Positions 1 through 8,870 of a DNA stretch of 47,691 nucleotides are shown piece after piece. The translations under genes and the position numbers were made by a program. The notes below the pieces were generated by a model, which was not told the DNA's origin, ran no database searches, and saw only the letters and a list, made by a program, of their open reading frames with translations. This stretch comes from Methanobrevibacter arboriphilus JCM 13429 = DSM 1125. GTDB taxonomy: Archaea > Methanobacteriota > Methanobacteria > Methanobacteriales > Methanobacteriaceae. The stretch covers positions 1 to 47,691 of the forward strand of contig NZ_JXMW01000021.1 of the NCBI RefSeq assembly GCF_002072215.1, given 5' to 3'. Each line of letters begins with the position of its first letter. Positions within the stretch are counted from its first letter, which is position 1.

Positions 1-755
1 AGCAAATACTTGAATTCGTGATTAAAACATTAAATAAGGAATTTAAACCAATTAAAAGAGGAAAACGCACAGTTTTAATTGATGGAACCGATATACAGGT
101 TGATATGAACTGGAACAAGCAAAATTACACTAAAAAATTTCTCGAGAAAAAAGGGCTTTATTGGGCCAAATCAGCTTCAAAAGGGTTTTATATAGGATTT
201 AAATTAACTTTAGCACTTGATTATCACACTGGACAACCATTGACCATGTTAATACATAAAGGATCTAAGCATGACTCTGAATTATTCCCTGAAATAATGG
301 AAAAACTAAGAAAAAGAAGAATAATAAGAAACAAAGACATTATAATAGCAGATAAAGGATATATAAGTTTTAATAATTATCGTGAGGGAATTTTAAAGTA
401 TAAAATAGTTCCATTAATATTTCCAAAAGAAAACATGAAAATAAACAAAATTTTAAGCCAATTCAATTATCCTTTAGAATATTTCAAAGTTAAAAACAAA
501 AAAGAAGACATTTACAAAGAATTAGTTTCTAAATTCAAAAAACTAATCACCAAATGGAAGAAATTTAAAAAAATAAGAGGAAAAATCGAAGATTTCTTCA
601 AATTAACCAAAAAAGGACTGAAAAATAACAAATTCCACAAATATACAAAAGAATCCATAGCAAAAACAAGTTATCTGCTTGTACTTTTAACAGGACTCAT
701 CATAAAACAAGGATACAACGAATCAGAGAGCATGCAAAAGCTCTCAGAAACCTAA
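1..755 (+). CDS. DDE transposase (IS4/IS5-like), 5'-truncated by window edge
   Basis: The frame is open from the first bases of the window, so the true start lies outside; the first in-frame start-like codon is GTG at 18. Counting from it, 245 residues remain. The arrangement fits a DDE transposase: an LIDGTD strand with Asp22/Asp25, an IIIADKGY strand with Asp112, and a KIRGKIEDFF helix with Glu191 as the likely third acidic residue. Codon choice includes more C-ending codons (TTC, AAC, ATC) than neighbouring host genes, which suits a mobile gene. The C-terminus looks complete and ends in a stop at 753-755. The exact IS family is not certain from sequence alone, and the left end is not visible. 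Confidence 0.8.
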   Translation, partial: QILEFVIKTLNKEFKPIKRGKRTVLIDGTDIQVDMNWNKQNYTKKFLEKKGLYWAKSASKGFYIGFKLTLALDYHTGQPLTMLIHKGSKHDSELFPEIMEKLRKRRIIRNKDIIIADKGYISFNNYREGILKYKIVPLIFPKENMKINKILSQFNYPLEYFKVKNKKEDIYKELVSKFKKLITKWKKFKKIRGKIEDFFKLTKKGLKNNKFHKYTKESIAKTSYLLVLLTGLIIKQGYNESESMQKLSET

Positions 756-768
756 AAATCTAGCACCC

Positions 769-790
769 TAAAACTATTTTAAAACTATTT
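769..790. repeat. 11-bp tandem repeat after transposase stop
   Basis: Two exact copies of TAAAACTATTT (769-779 and 780-790) lie 13 bp after the transposase stop. They could mark the right edge of the insertion sequence or simply be spacer repeats like those elsewhere in the window. No matching left terminal repeat can be seen because the window begins inside the gene. Confidence 0.5.
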
Positions 791-848
791 TATCAAAATA
801 TTAATATAGAATAACTTATTATATAAAAATTATATAAGAATATAATGA

Positions 849-857
849 TTATATAAA
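849..857 (+). promoter_or_regulatory. Possible TATA box of the secreted protein gene
   Basis: TTATATAAA lies about 42 bp before the ATG at 898 and about 25-30 bp before a plausible transcript start near 879. An AAGGAA ribosome binding site follows at 883-888. The whole spacer is AT-rich, so the box is a suggestion only. Confidence 0.3.
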
Positions 858-897
858 AGTATTATAATATGCTTCAATTAAGAAGGAATTAAGTACT

Positions 898-1938
898 ATG
901 TATGGAAAAATCTATGGAAAACATTTAAAATTTATTTTTATGATAATTTTCTTATTATTTATTGTTTCTTCATTAGAATGTTCTTTAGCTACAGATATTG
1001 ATAAAAATAATACTTCTATTGGTAATAATATTAAAACAAATGTAGAAGCTAATTCAACATCAAATGACGCTTTAAACACAAAAATAGATTCAAAAAAAGA
1101 GAATTCAAAAACAAATACTCCTACTAACATAAGTAGTAAAAGTAAATCTAAAATAGAAACTGGTTGTTGTTCTATAATTCTTCAAGTAAATTCTAGTGCT
1201 TATACTTATGCTTATAGAAGAGATTCAACATATGCAGCAAACTTATACATAAAGAAAGTGAAATTATATGGAATTGCAGCATTGAAAGAATATAAAACAA
1301 CAAACACATACTTTTTCCATTCAATAATATTCAAAAATGGGTGGTATGTTGGAGCAGGAGGAAGTGACAACCCAAAGGTTAATAAATACCTTCAGAACTT
1401 AGGAGCTAAGATGGTATATAAAAAAACTATAAACTCAGCTTATATGAAAAAAGCTATGAAAAAAGTTAAAAGCTTAGGACTTGGACATTTTGTTATTAAA
1501 GATCCAAATGGAAAAGTTGGAGTAGTAATTTATAATTATGGAGTTTCAAAACTAAGTATTTTTAAAATGAAATCTGGAGAATACTTAAGTATTCCAAACA
1601 GCCCTAATTTATTCAGACACAATAAATACACAGTTAAAAAAAATAAACCTGTTGATGCAGCTATATATATTGCAGGTACTGATAAATTTGGAGTAAATAG
1701 AAGAAACATAATAGTATATAATGTTGAAAACTTTAAATATAAAAATAAAGTTAATAAAAATAAATTAAACAAAAAAACACAGATAAAAATTTGGGTAAGT
1801 AATGATAATGGAAGATACGTTGGAAGAAGTACTGGTAACAGAGCAGATAATGTTATATTTAAGGGTAAAACTGTTTATGCAGGATCTATACCAAAAATTC
1901 CTAACAAAAAATACATTGGAAAAGTTTTACTAAAATAA
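898..1938 (+). CDS. Secreted protein, possible Cys-type Ntn hydrolase (C45/acyltransferase-like)
   Basis: 346 residues. Residues 1-31 form an export signal (basic start, hydrophobic run at about 11-28). Residues 32-86 are a low-complexity Asn/Ser/Lys/Thr linker, as in cell-surface proteins of Methanobrevibacter. The folded part begins at Cys90-Cys91-Ser92, followed by YAYRRDST at 104-111. This resembles the nucleophile Cys and the R-N-x-D-like strand at the mature N-terminus of penicillin acylase/C45 acyltransferase Ntn hydrolases, and IAGTDKFGVNRRN at 258-270 could be a later active-site segment. From memory, similar domains occur in methanogen adhesin-like proteins. A ribosome binding site (AAGGAA) precedes the ATG. 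The gene stands alone between an IS and a convergent gene. The enzyme class is inferred; a purely structural surface protein is the alternative. Confidence 0.6.
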   Translation: MYGKIYGKHLKFIFMIIFLLFIVSSLECSLATDIDKNNTSIGNNIKTNVEANSTSNDALNTKIDSKKENSKTNTPTNISSKSKSKIETGCCSIILQVNSSAYTYAYRRDSTYAANLYIKKVKLYGIAALKEYKTTNTYFFHSIIFKNGWYVGAGGSDNPKVNKYLQNLGAKMVYKKTINSAYMKKAMKKVKSLGLGHFVIKDPNGKVGVVIYNYGVSKLSIFKMKSGEYLSIPNSPNLFRHNKYTVKKNKPVDAAIYIAGTDKFGVNRRNIIVYNVENFKYKNKVNKNKLNKKTQIKIWVSNDNGRYVGRSTGNRADNVIFKGKTVYAGSIPKIPNKKYIGKVLLK

Positions 1939-1978
1939 AATTGATATAAACTTATAAAAGATATAAAAATATCTATAA

Positions 1979-2060
1979 ATAAATGTCTATAAATAATTAT
2001 CTATAAATAAATATCTATAATAAATGTCTATAAATAATTATCTATAAATAAATATCTATA
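1979..2060. repeat. Perfect 41-bp tandem duplication
   Basis: 1979-2019 and 2020-2060 are identical. Each unit contains internal TCTATAAATAA-like subrepeats. It fills the spacer between two convergent genes (stops at 1938 and 2105). Exact identity implies recent duplication or ongoing homogenisation. No coding capacity. Confidence 0.9.
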
Positions 2061-2104
2061 AACATATTTGTCTATCTTAATGTATTTATCTAAGTATTTA
2101 TCTA

Positions 2105-2410
2105 TTAATCTAATATTTCATTAACAGTTGCAACTTTATCCTGTAAACCCCGATCTTTTTTATCTCTTCTATCATCTATCTTTAAAACGGTGAAAACTCT
2201 GTTAGCTCCAATATCAAAAACTGCTTCTTGAGCAGTTTTAACTGCTTCATAAACTTCATCAAGATTTTGAGCTTCTATTTGAGTTCCCATTCCTGTAAGT
2301 TCATATTTAAGTCCAGATTCTTTAATAGCTTGAACAGCAACAGCAACATATTTTCCTAAGTCAGTTTCCTTAGTTCCTATTGGAACAACACCAAAATCTA
2401 CAAGTATCAT
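2105..2410 (-). CDS. MTH1187 family thiamine-binding protein (UPF0045)
   Basis: 101 residues from ATG at 2410. An in-frame TTG four codons upstream (2422) is possible, but the family starts directly with the MILVDFGVVPIGT-type strand. The protein matches the small ferredoxin-fold family of M. thermautotrophicus MTH1187 and yeast YBL001c: PIGT near the N-terminus, YVAVAVQAIKESGLKYELTGMGTQIE-like core, and the diagnostic KIDDRRDK near the C-terminus. Family members form tetramers and bind thiamine or similar small molecules, so a vitamin-binding or sensing role is inferred. It follows a DUF2100-like gene and the Lrp gene on the same strand with about 70 bp of spacer, so co-transcription is possible. 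Confidence 0.88.
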   Translation of the reverse strand: MILVDFGVVPIGTKETDLGKYVAVAVQAIKESGLKYELTGMGTQIEAQNLDEVYEAVKTAQEAVFDIGANRVFTVLKIDDRRDKKDRGLQDKVATVNEILD

Positions 2411-2478
2411 ATTCTTACCCAATATTTATTAAAACCTAATATTTCCTTAACTAATATTTATTAAATATTTAGTATTAG

Positions 2479-3153
2479 TTATTCAATGATTTCAATAAGT
2501 TCATTATCATTTAAATCCTTAATATTATCATTCAAATATACTATAGCATCATAATACTCTTCTGCTCTTTTTCCAAGTAATTGTCCGTTTAAATCATTTT
2601 CAGCCAATACAATTATTTTTTCTGGGTTTAAAGAATTTTTTTTTCGATTAATATCGTTATGTATATGGTTAACTCTTGTTTCTATTCCCTTTAATGCAGA
2701 TTCAGGAATTTTTGGATTAATTTCTTTGATATCCATTACATCAAGAGGAACACTAGCTACTATTATTCTTTGAACATCCACTCCCAATTTCTTTAAAAGT
2801 TTTTTAAAATTATTTTTAGAAGTTATAAAAAGAATATTTTCAGTTAATTTAGACATATCAATTTTTTCTTCTGTTTTTTTAATAACCTTAAAATCTGTCA
2901 GAATAGAATCTATATTATTTCTTGCTGAAATAAGAAATTTTGTAAATTCTTCTGCTTCTTCTTCAGAAAGTTGATGTTTAGGTAAACTACTATATATAAA
3001 GTCTTCTGCAGCTATCAAATCTTTAAATATATGTTCAAATATTTTAACATTAATATTTGCAGAATTAGGAGCTTTCAACTGGAAATCCCCCTCTGAATTT
3101 ATAGCAGACTTTTTTAATAAATATTGAGCTTGCTTTAAACGAAAATCTTTCAT
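2479..3153 (-). CDS. Conserved archaeal protein, probably DUF2100 family
   Basis: 224 residues from ATG at 3153, chosen because AAAGGGAA lies at good spacing just upstream; the longer frame to 3231 would overlap the end of the Lrp gene and adds residues that look like spacer. The protein is soluble and charged. It starts MKDFRLKQAQYLLKK and ends in an acidic tail. I recall this N-terminus from the methanogen-restricted DUF2100 family; no enzyme motif is visible. It lies directly after the Lrp-type regulator gene (37 bp), suggesting one transcript. Function unknown. Confidence 0.65.
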   Translation of the reverse strand: MKDFRLKQAQYLLKKSAINSEGDFQLKAPNSANINVKIFEHIFKDLIAAEDFIYSSLPKHQLSEEEAEEFTKFLISARNNIDSILTDFKVIKKTEEKIDMSKLTENILFITSKNNFKKLLKKLGVDVQRIIVASVPLDVMDIKEINPKIPESALKGIETRVNHIHNDINRKKNSLNPEKIIVLAENDLNGQLLGKRAEEYYDAIVYLNDNIKDLNDNELIEIIE

Positions 3154-3190
3154 AAAATTCCCTTTAATTAATTCCCTTTGATTTAAAAAG

Positions 3191-3670
3191 TTAAAGCATG
3201 TGAACTGAACTTGAGTCTTCTTTAACAACATTAAGAACAGTTTGAGTATAAGTTCTTTCTACATAAGGTTCTTTTAATAAATCTTTCACAAAGCTATCTA
3301 ATTCATCAGTATCTTTGAATTTAGCTATTAAAAAAGCATCATACTCTCCAGTAACATCATAAATAGCTAAAACATGTTTATTAAAAGATTCTTTACTCTC
3401 CCAATTTTGTAACTTACCTCCTTTTACTCTAACCCCAATAATACTAGTAAGACCATATCCCAATTTTCTATGATCCATTATAGGTGCAAATTTCTTAATT
3501 ACTCCAGTTTTCATTAGTTTGTCTACACGGTTATGAACTGTTCCAACAGAAATATCAAGTTCTCTTGAAATTTGTCTATATGGAGTTCTAGCATCTTCAT
3601 TTATCATTTCTATTATATTTTTATCTGTTTCATCAATGATAACCACTTCATCTTTGTTATTACTATTCAT
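3191..3670 (-). CDS. Lrp/AsnC family transcriptional regulator
   Basis: 159 residues. Residues 12-60 form the Lrp-type winged helix (DETDKNIIEMINEDARTPYR followed by ISRELDISVGTVHNRVDKL), and residues about 70-145 form the RAM/AsnC ligand-binding alpha-beta domain (LTSIIGVRVKGG, DVTGEYDAFLIAKF). Such proteins assemble as octameric DNA-wrapping regulators, often responding to amino acids. The start is secure: AGGAGG lies 6 bp before the ATG. The gene heads a minus-strand group with the DUF2100-like gene. Autoregulation from the AT-rich spacer upstream is likely for the family but not shown here. Confidence 0.92.
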   Translation of the reverse strand: MNSNNKDEVVIIDETDKNIIEMINEDARTPYRQISRELDISVGTVHNRVDKLMKTGVIKKFAPIMDHRKLGYGLTSIIGVRVKGGKLQNWESKESFNKHVLAIYDVTGEYDAFLIAKFKDTDELDSFVKDLLKEPYVERTYTQTVLNVVKEDSSSVHML

Positions 3671-4155
3671 ATTATCCTCCTAAAAATAATACATACCTAA
3701 AAACAATATTTAAATAAGTTAACAACATTAGTAATGAAAATTAGAAACTAAAAAATTATGATGCTCTAATTTTAAAATTACTATATCTTTGAACAATGTT
3801 TAGTTTTTCATTATTAATATTCTTTTTCTTTTTAAAATTTTTATAAAAATATAATATTGATACATCTATATTTACAAATAAAAACAAATTTCAGATAAAT
3901 AATATTATATTAAAAATAGTACCCTTATTATTATTGTAAAAATATTAAAATAATCATAGTTATTATAAAAATAAGAATAATAATTATAAAAATATTAAAT
4001 AAATATTATTATTGTAAATATTATTATTGCAAAAATATTATCAATATAAATTGCAAACAAATACAAGCTAAATAAATACAAGCAAAGTAAGTTACAAATA
4101 AAGATAAAATAAAAAGACAAAATATAAAAATTTATACAAAGAACTATACAAAAGA
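3671..4155. other. Gene-free spacer between mmp7 and lrp
   Basis: About 485 bp, almost entirely A and T, with runs of short imperfect repeats such as AAATATTATTATTG. A TATTTAAATA-like TATA box near 3700-3710 would suit the Lrp gene. No ORF, tRNA or clear hairpin was found. Confidence 0.5.
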
Positions 4156-5067
4156 TTATACAATAGCACTTTCACTTAAAAGTTTAACAAGAATGTAATC
4201 ATACATTTGAGATTTTTTAATATCTGCAATTTCCCCTAAATGTTTATCATTTACCATAACATTAGCTATTTCTTCATTATATTTATCATAATCAAGTTTA
4301 ACTCTAACACCATCAAGTTGACTTGTAACTGGAGTTGGAGAAATAATTTCTGATATAGCAGGAACTTGATTTTCAATAGCATTTTTAACTAGTATAGAAG
4401 GAGCTAATGGTGGATCTAATGCAATATCCTTTCTTTTCTTGTCTAAAACATCCTCAACAACTTCAACAAGTTTTCTAAGAGCCCTTATATTCTCTCCTCG
4501 CTTTAATCTTCTAGGAATCCTACCTAATCCACTAACATATTCATCAGCACCAGGAAGATCGTTGATATCAATTTCAGGAGCTCCTGTAACAATTACTGGA
4601 ATATCAATATCATCAAATAAGAAAGTTTTATCCATAATACATTGTTTAAAGCTACCAAGTGCATATATAGCTATATCATGCTCTTCAATTAACCTTTTTT
4701 CATATTCTGTAATTCCTGCAGTACCTTTTCCAGCACCACGAGCAAGTCCAATCATATTATCCTTAGCACCAAAACGTCTAAGATATTCAGAAATATCACA
4801 CGCTGCATGGGGCAGATGATGTCTTGCAAGAGTCGGAGACACTATAGCTATTTCACAACCAGCCATTGGAGCAACAGAAATCTTACCTAGTAATTCTTTA
4901 GCTTTTTCTTTAATCCTATCAACATCATCAATAGGAATTGCCATGTTTAAAATTAAATCCATTTGAAGAACATTTTCTTGAAGAATAAATCCTCCTAAAT
5001 CTTCAATGAGCTCCCTAATTTCCTCACTTTTATGGACTCCTCCAGAATAAGTTAAAGTTTCATACAT
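4156..5067 (-). CDS. mmp7: Methanogenesis marker protein 7 (Mmp7)
   Basis: 303 residues, usual length for the family. N-terminus [13 protein letters not shown] and the stretches [10 protein letters not shown]-like, [41 protein letters not shown] and [10 protein letters not shown] are those of methanogenesis marker 7, found essentially only in organisms with methyl-coenzyme M reductase. Recent structural work, as I recall it, places Mmp7 in the ATP-dependent complex that activates MCR together with McrC, Mmp3 and Mmp17. The Cys residues in MAGCEI, HAACDI and FKQCIM are candidates for metal-cluster ligands (inference). The ATG is preceded by GAGATGA. A 276-bp spacer with a tandem duplication separates it from an unknown gene on the same strand. 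Confidence 0.85.
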   Translation of the reverse strand: MYETLTYSGGVHKSEEIRELIEDLGGFILQENVLQMDLILNMAIPIDDVDRIKEKAKELLGKISVAPMAGCEIAIVSPTLARHHLPHAACDISEYLRRFGAKDNMIGLARGAGKGTAGITEYEKRLIEEHDIAIYALGSFKQCIMDKTFLFDDIDIPVIVTGAPEIDINDLPGADEYVSGLGRIPRRLKRGENIRALRKLVEVVEDVLDKKRKDIALDPPLAPSILVKNAIENQVPAISEIISPTPVTSQLDGVRVKLDYDKYNEEIANVMVNDKHLGEIADIKKSQMYDYILVKLLSESAIV

Positions 5068-5223
5068 AGTGTCATCTCAAAATATATAATCAAACAATAA
5101 TTTAAGCAAACAATAATTATTAAATAATTATTAAATATATGTATAATCAAAGATCAAAGCCTTAAAAATACATTACAATAAAAATATATTATCAATCATT
5201 ATTTATAAAATTATTTAATTATC

Positions 5224-5315
5224 AAAATTTATTCATCAAAGTTTAATTATCAGAATCCGTTTAATTAATAAAATTTATTCATCAAAGTTTAATTATTAAA
5301 ATTCATTTAATTATT
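5224..5315. repeat. 46-bp tandem duplication with AT-ward differences
   Basis: Copies at 5224-5269 and 5270-5315. The first 27 bases are identical. The remaining 19 differ at five sites, and four of these are C-to-T or G-to-A changes from the first to the second copy. It lies in the spacer upstream of mmp7. Confidence 0.85.
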
Positions 5316-5342
5316 AAAATAAGTTAAGTCCTTAAAACAATA

Positions 5343-5978
5343 TTATTCATTCTTTAAATTATTTAAAATAGAGTATCTGAGTTCAGCTCGTTTAATTGGA
5401 TTTTTAGATACATTATTATGTGTAGGAATAGAAATTAGCCCATATTTACTATTTTCTTTATCTATATTCATATAATCAGGAAATATAATATAATCAATAT
5501 TTGAACTATCACTTTCTAAATCAAGAATATTAAAACCCATATCAATTATAATATCTCTAAGAAAAGATGAATAAACCTTAACATTTATTTTTGAGTTCTT
5601 TTCTTGAAAAACATCTTTTTTATTCATATCTAACCAATCAGATGCTAAAGGATATTTTAAAAATATATCATTAATTTCTTGAGAGTCTAAAGCTGGTTCA
5701 TATAAACTAAAATCAATTTCATTCCAATTGAATTTTGAAGAATTTGAATTGTAGTGTTTATTTAAAATATTTTTAATTTTAGACACTTGAATAATACTGT
5801 TTTTTATTTGGGAAAATGTATTTAATTTTATTTTTAATGAATCCATTTTAGTATTACTTTCAGATAGAATAATAGCTAAATCCCCATCTTCATTATCAGG
5901 ATTTTTATTAACTTTGTAATCAGTTATCTCTGCAAATTCAAGTATTTTTTCACACATAGGTGTTGTGACAATTTTCAT
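5343..5978 (-). CDS. Conserved hypothetical protein next to mmp7
   Basis: 211 residues, soluble, no signal peptide or membrane segment. It starts MKIVTTPMCEKILEFAEI and has a segment INVKVYSSFLRDIIIDMGFNI followed by DYIIFPDYM; the C-terminus is basic (NPIKRAELRYSILNNLKNE). I do not recognise a named enzyme. The alternation of a short Cys-containing N-terminus with a later alpha/beta segment, and its place upstream of mmp7 on the same strand, suggests a methanogen-specific protein possibly linked to MCR biology. Residues 68-85 are Asn/Ser-rich, probably an expansion. No clear Shine-Dalgarno precedes the ATG. Confidence 0.6.
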   Translation of the reverse strand: MKIVTTPMCEKILEFAEITDYKVNKNPDNEDGDLAIILSESNTKMDSLKIKLNTFSQIKNSIIQVSKIKNILNKHYNSNSSKFNWNEIDFSLYEPALDSQEINDIFLKYPLASDWLDMNKKDVFQEKNSKINVKVYSSFLRDIIIDMGFNILDLESDSSNIDYIIFPDYMNIDKENSKYGLISIPTHNNVSKNPIKRAELRYSILNNLKNE

Positions 5979-6288
5979 AATTATAATTAATACAATATAT
6001 AATTTATAATTTTATAATTTTAGAATATTAATAATGATAAAAATTATATTAATAAAACTTATAAATTAATAAAAGTTATAATCTTAGCAATTATTAGAAT
6101 TTTAACAATAATAATAAATTATAAAAATAATAATAAATATTAAAGGAATATATACTAAATAAATAATTATTAAAATAAATATTAAATTTATAACTATTAA
6201 ATAAGTAAATATTAAAGGAATAAATATTAAAAAGATAAATATTCTAAGAATAATAATCTAAAAGAAACAAAATTTTAAAGGAATCAAA
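5979..6288. other. Divergent spacer before comB
   Basis: About 310 bp of AT-rich sequence between a minus-strand gene and comB. It must hold both promoters, but composition prevents a confident TATA call. Degenerate AAATATTAAAGGAATAAAT repeats occupy 6130-6250. Confidence 0.4.
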
Positions 6289-7008
6289 ATGGAAGTTACA
6301 CTAAATCTTGAAAATACAAGTTCAAAAGATATTTCTATAATGGTTGATGCTTTTAGAGCAAGTACCAGTATTACACTCGCTTTAGGTAAATTTAATGAGG
6401 TTATACCTACATTCACACCTGAAAAAGCGAAAAAGCTGGCAAAGGAAAAAAATGGAATACTTGCAGGAGAACGTATGGGAAAAGCTTTGGAAGGCTTTGA
6501 CATGGGAAATTCTCCAGTAGAGATAAATGAACTAAATACTAAATTAAAAACTTTAATTTTGACTACAAGCAATGGAACAAGGATTTTAGAGAACATGAAA
6601 TCTACTGTTCTTATAGGATGTTTTATAAATGCCAAAGCAGTTGCTAAAAAAAGTTTAATCTTAGCAAAAGAAAATAATTATAATCATATCGATGTAGTTA
6701 TGGCTGGTTGGAAAGGTAATTTTGCAATTGAAGATTTTTTAGCTAGTGGTGAAATATTATACTGGATTCAAAAAGAATTATGTGAAAACCACACAATAGG
6801 TGAAGATTTTGATATTAGTGAATATGCTCAAAGTGCTATTCTAGCTAGTAGAGACTATAAAAAACTTAAAGAAGTCATTTATAACACAAAATCATCTAAA
6901 AGACTAAAAAAATTAGGGTATGAAAAAGACATAGAACTATCTCTTAAAAAGAATATTAATAATAATGTAGCAATATATAATGAAGGTGTCTTAAAGCTAT
7001 TCAAATAA
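6289..7008 (+). CDS. comB: 2-phosphosulfolactate phosphatase (ComB)
   Basis: 239 residues, family length. ComB hydrolyses 2-phosphosulfolactate to sulfolactate, the second step of coenzyme M synthesis from phosphoenolpyruvate and sulfite. Diagnostic motifs: MVDAFRAST (18-26, with Asp20 probably a Mg ligand), AGERMGKALEGFDMGNSP (59-76), LTTSNGTRIL (91-100), and AGWKGNFAIEDFLASG around 144-159. AAAGGAATC lies just before the ATG. The dehydrogenase and decarboxylase subunits of the same pathway are about 20 kb away in this window (comC, comD, comE); comA is not here. It is the first of a run of plus-strand genes but is 290 bp from the next. Confidence 0.95.
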   Translation: MEVTLNLENTSSKDISIMVDAFRASTSITLALGKFNEVIPTFTPEKAKKLAKEKNGILAGERMGKALEGFDMGNSPVEINELNTKLKTLILTTSNGTRILENMKSTVLIGCFINAKAVAKKSLILAKENNYNHIDVVMAGWKGNFAIEDFLASGEILYWIQKELCENHTIGEDFDISEYAQSAILASRDYKKLKEVIYNTKSSKRLKKLGYEKDIELSLKKNINNNVAIYNEGVLKLFK

Positions 7009-7298
7009 CCCTATTTGAATAAAATCAATTATAAAAATTATATCCAATATTCATTTTCAACTTTTTATTTATAATAGAAATTATTTTAAAAATATAATAA
7101 TATTAATTTTAAAAATATAAAAATCTAATTTAAAAACATTACATAAAAATAGTACATAAAGTTTTATATATAAATAATAACATATTATTATAGCTAATAA
7201 TATTAATTTTATGAATTATATAAATTATTAACTAAATTAAAATTAACTAATCTAAATATTTTTATTTAAAGGTTTTTATTATCAAGAGTGTTTTTTAA

Positions 7299-8465
7299 AT
7301 GAAAAGAGAATGTTTAACTATCATAGGAACAGCTCATGTTTCTCAAAATAGTGTTGAAGAAGTTAAAAATGCTATATATGAACAAAATCCCGAAGTAGTT
7401 GCAATAGAACTCGATATTGGAAGATATGAGCGTCTTATGAAAGAACAGGCAGGTATTGAGGAAGACGAAGAAATATCTGTAACAAATATAATTAAAGAAA
7501 ACAAAGTAGGACTGTTTGTAGCTAGTGGAATTTTAACATATATCCAAAGTAAAATTGGAGAAGATGTTGATGTTAAACCTGGTTCTGAAATGATTGAAGC
7601 AATAGAAGCAGCTAATGAAATAGGTGCAAAAATTGCTTTAATTGATCGAGATATTAACATAACACTTCAAAGGGCTTTAAATGAAATGTCCTTATGGGAA
7701 AAATTAAAATTTATGATGAGTGCAGTATTTTCATTATTTGCAAGTGACGATGATCTTAAGGATATTGAAGATTTGAAAAATCAAGACACTTTAGATGAAG
7801 TAATGGAATACTTTAAAGAAGCATCCCCAAGTGCTTATAAAGTTCTTGTTAAAGAAAGAGATGCTTATCTTGCAAATAGTATTTTAAATATACCAGAAGA
7901 TCATGTGATAGCTGTAGTTGGAGCAGGACATAAGGAAGGAATGGAGAAATACTTAGATAATCCTGAAAAAATTCCACCAATAGAAGATTTAACTAGTGTT
8001 AAAAAAAAAAGTGGAATTCCATGGCTTAAAATTATATTAGCAGCTATTCCAATATCTTTTGTGGTGATATTTTTTCTTGCTTTTTTAAATGGAATAAATA
8101 TAGAAAATAATCTTTTAGAATTTGTTTTAATAGGAGGAGGAACTGCTTTTATTGGATCTATACTCTCTGGATCAAAAATACAATCTGCAATAGTTGGTTT
8201 CATTGTTGCCCCCCTTACAATAATACATCCTCTTCTTGCTGCAGGTTGGTTTTCTGGATTAACTGAAGCAAAATATAGAAAGGTTAGAAGAAGCGATATT
8301 GCTAATTTAAGTAAAATTAATAGTTTTAAAGACCTTTGGAAAAATAATATATTCAGAATATTATTAGTTGTTATTGGGACAAATTTAGGTGTTAGTATTG
8401 CTACTTTGGTTATATTACCCTCTAGAGTTTTTATCCCATTATTTTTAAAAATATTTGGAATGTAA
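7299..8465 (+). CDS. TraB/PrgY family membrane protein
   Basis: 388 residues. The N-terminal domain (about 1-230) has the TraB/GumN signature: GTAHVS at 10-15 near the start, VVAIELDIGRYERL at about 33-46, and VVGAGHKEGM near residue 206-215, with His residues thought to be metal ligands in this Tiki/TraB-like fold. Residues about 245-388 form four or more hydrophobic segments, a common C-terminal extension in archaeal members. Homologues such as PrgY reduce peptide pheromone activity in bacteria, and eukaryotic relatives are mitochondrial or proteolytic; the archaeal role is unknown. Likely a membrane-anchored metallohydrolase (inference). Confidence 0.88.
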   Translation: MKRECLTIIGTAHVSQNSVEEVKNAIYEQNPEVVAIELDIGRYERLMKEQAGIEEDEEISVTNIIKENKVGLFVASGILTYIQSKIGEDVDVKPGSEMIEAIEAANEIGAKIALIDRDINITLQRALNEMSLWEKLKFMMSAVFSLFASDDDLKDIEDLKNQDTLDEVMEYFKEASPSAYKVLVKERDAYLANSILNIPEDHVIAVVGAGHKEGMEKYLDNPEKIPPIEDLTSVKKKSGIPWLKIILAAIPISFVVIFFLAFLNGINIENNLLEFVLIGGGTAFIGSILSGSKIQSAIVGFIVAPLTIIHPLLAAGWFSGLTEAKYRKVRRSDIANLSKINSFKDLWKNNIFRILLVVIGTNLGVSIATLVILPSRVFIPLFLKIFGM

Positions 8466-8870
8466 ACAATTGATCATGAAATATCATTAAAAGGACACTA
8501 ATGATAACATAAAATAATGATAATAATGATAATAATAGTAAATAATAAAGAATATTACAGAATAGTAGAGAATTACAATAACAATAGAGAATAATTAAAG
8601 AATAATAAAGAACAATTATTATAATTTAATGAATAAAAAAGGAATAATATTTACAGAATATAATTAACATTTATAAAATATGGTGTAATATACCATATTA
8701 ATAAAAAAATTAGTTAAAAATATTATATAGAAAAAATATTATATAGAAATTATAATAGGAATTATATAATAGAAATTATAAGAAATATTATAATTTATGA
8801 ATATAATCTGTGAATTATATATGTAAATATCTATAACTATCTATAAATTTATTATATATTTGGAGAAAAA
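8466..8870. other. Gene-free spacer with one inverted repeat
   Basis: About 405 bp of AT-rich sequence made of degenerate AATAATAGA-type and ATTATATAGAA-type repeats. A perfect 8-bp inverted repeat (8677-8699) is the only distinct structure. Confidence 0.5.
8677..8699. repeat. Inverted repeat, possible operator or hairpin
   Basis: AATATGGT (8677-8684) and ACCATATT (8692-8699) are perfect inverted copies around a 7-bp centre. It lies 170 bp before the DUF1922 gene and 212 bp after the TraB gene. It could be a regulator site; no T-run follows, so a terminator is less likely. Confidence 0.45.

Noticed and set aside
4439-4819. Plus-strand frame opposite mmp7
   Set aside because: Ser-rich antisense translation; mmp7 on the other strand is unambiguous.
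7343-8203. Minus-strand frames within the TraB gene
   Set aside because: Ser/Ile-rich translations typical of antisense reading of AT-rich genes; no ribosome site and no family match.
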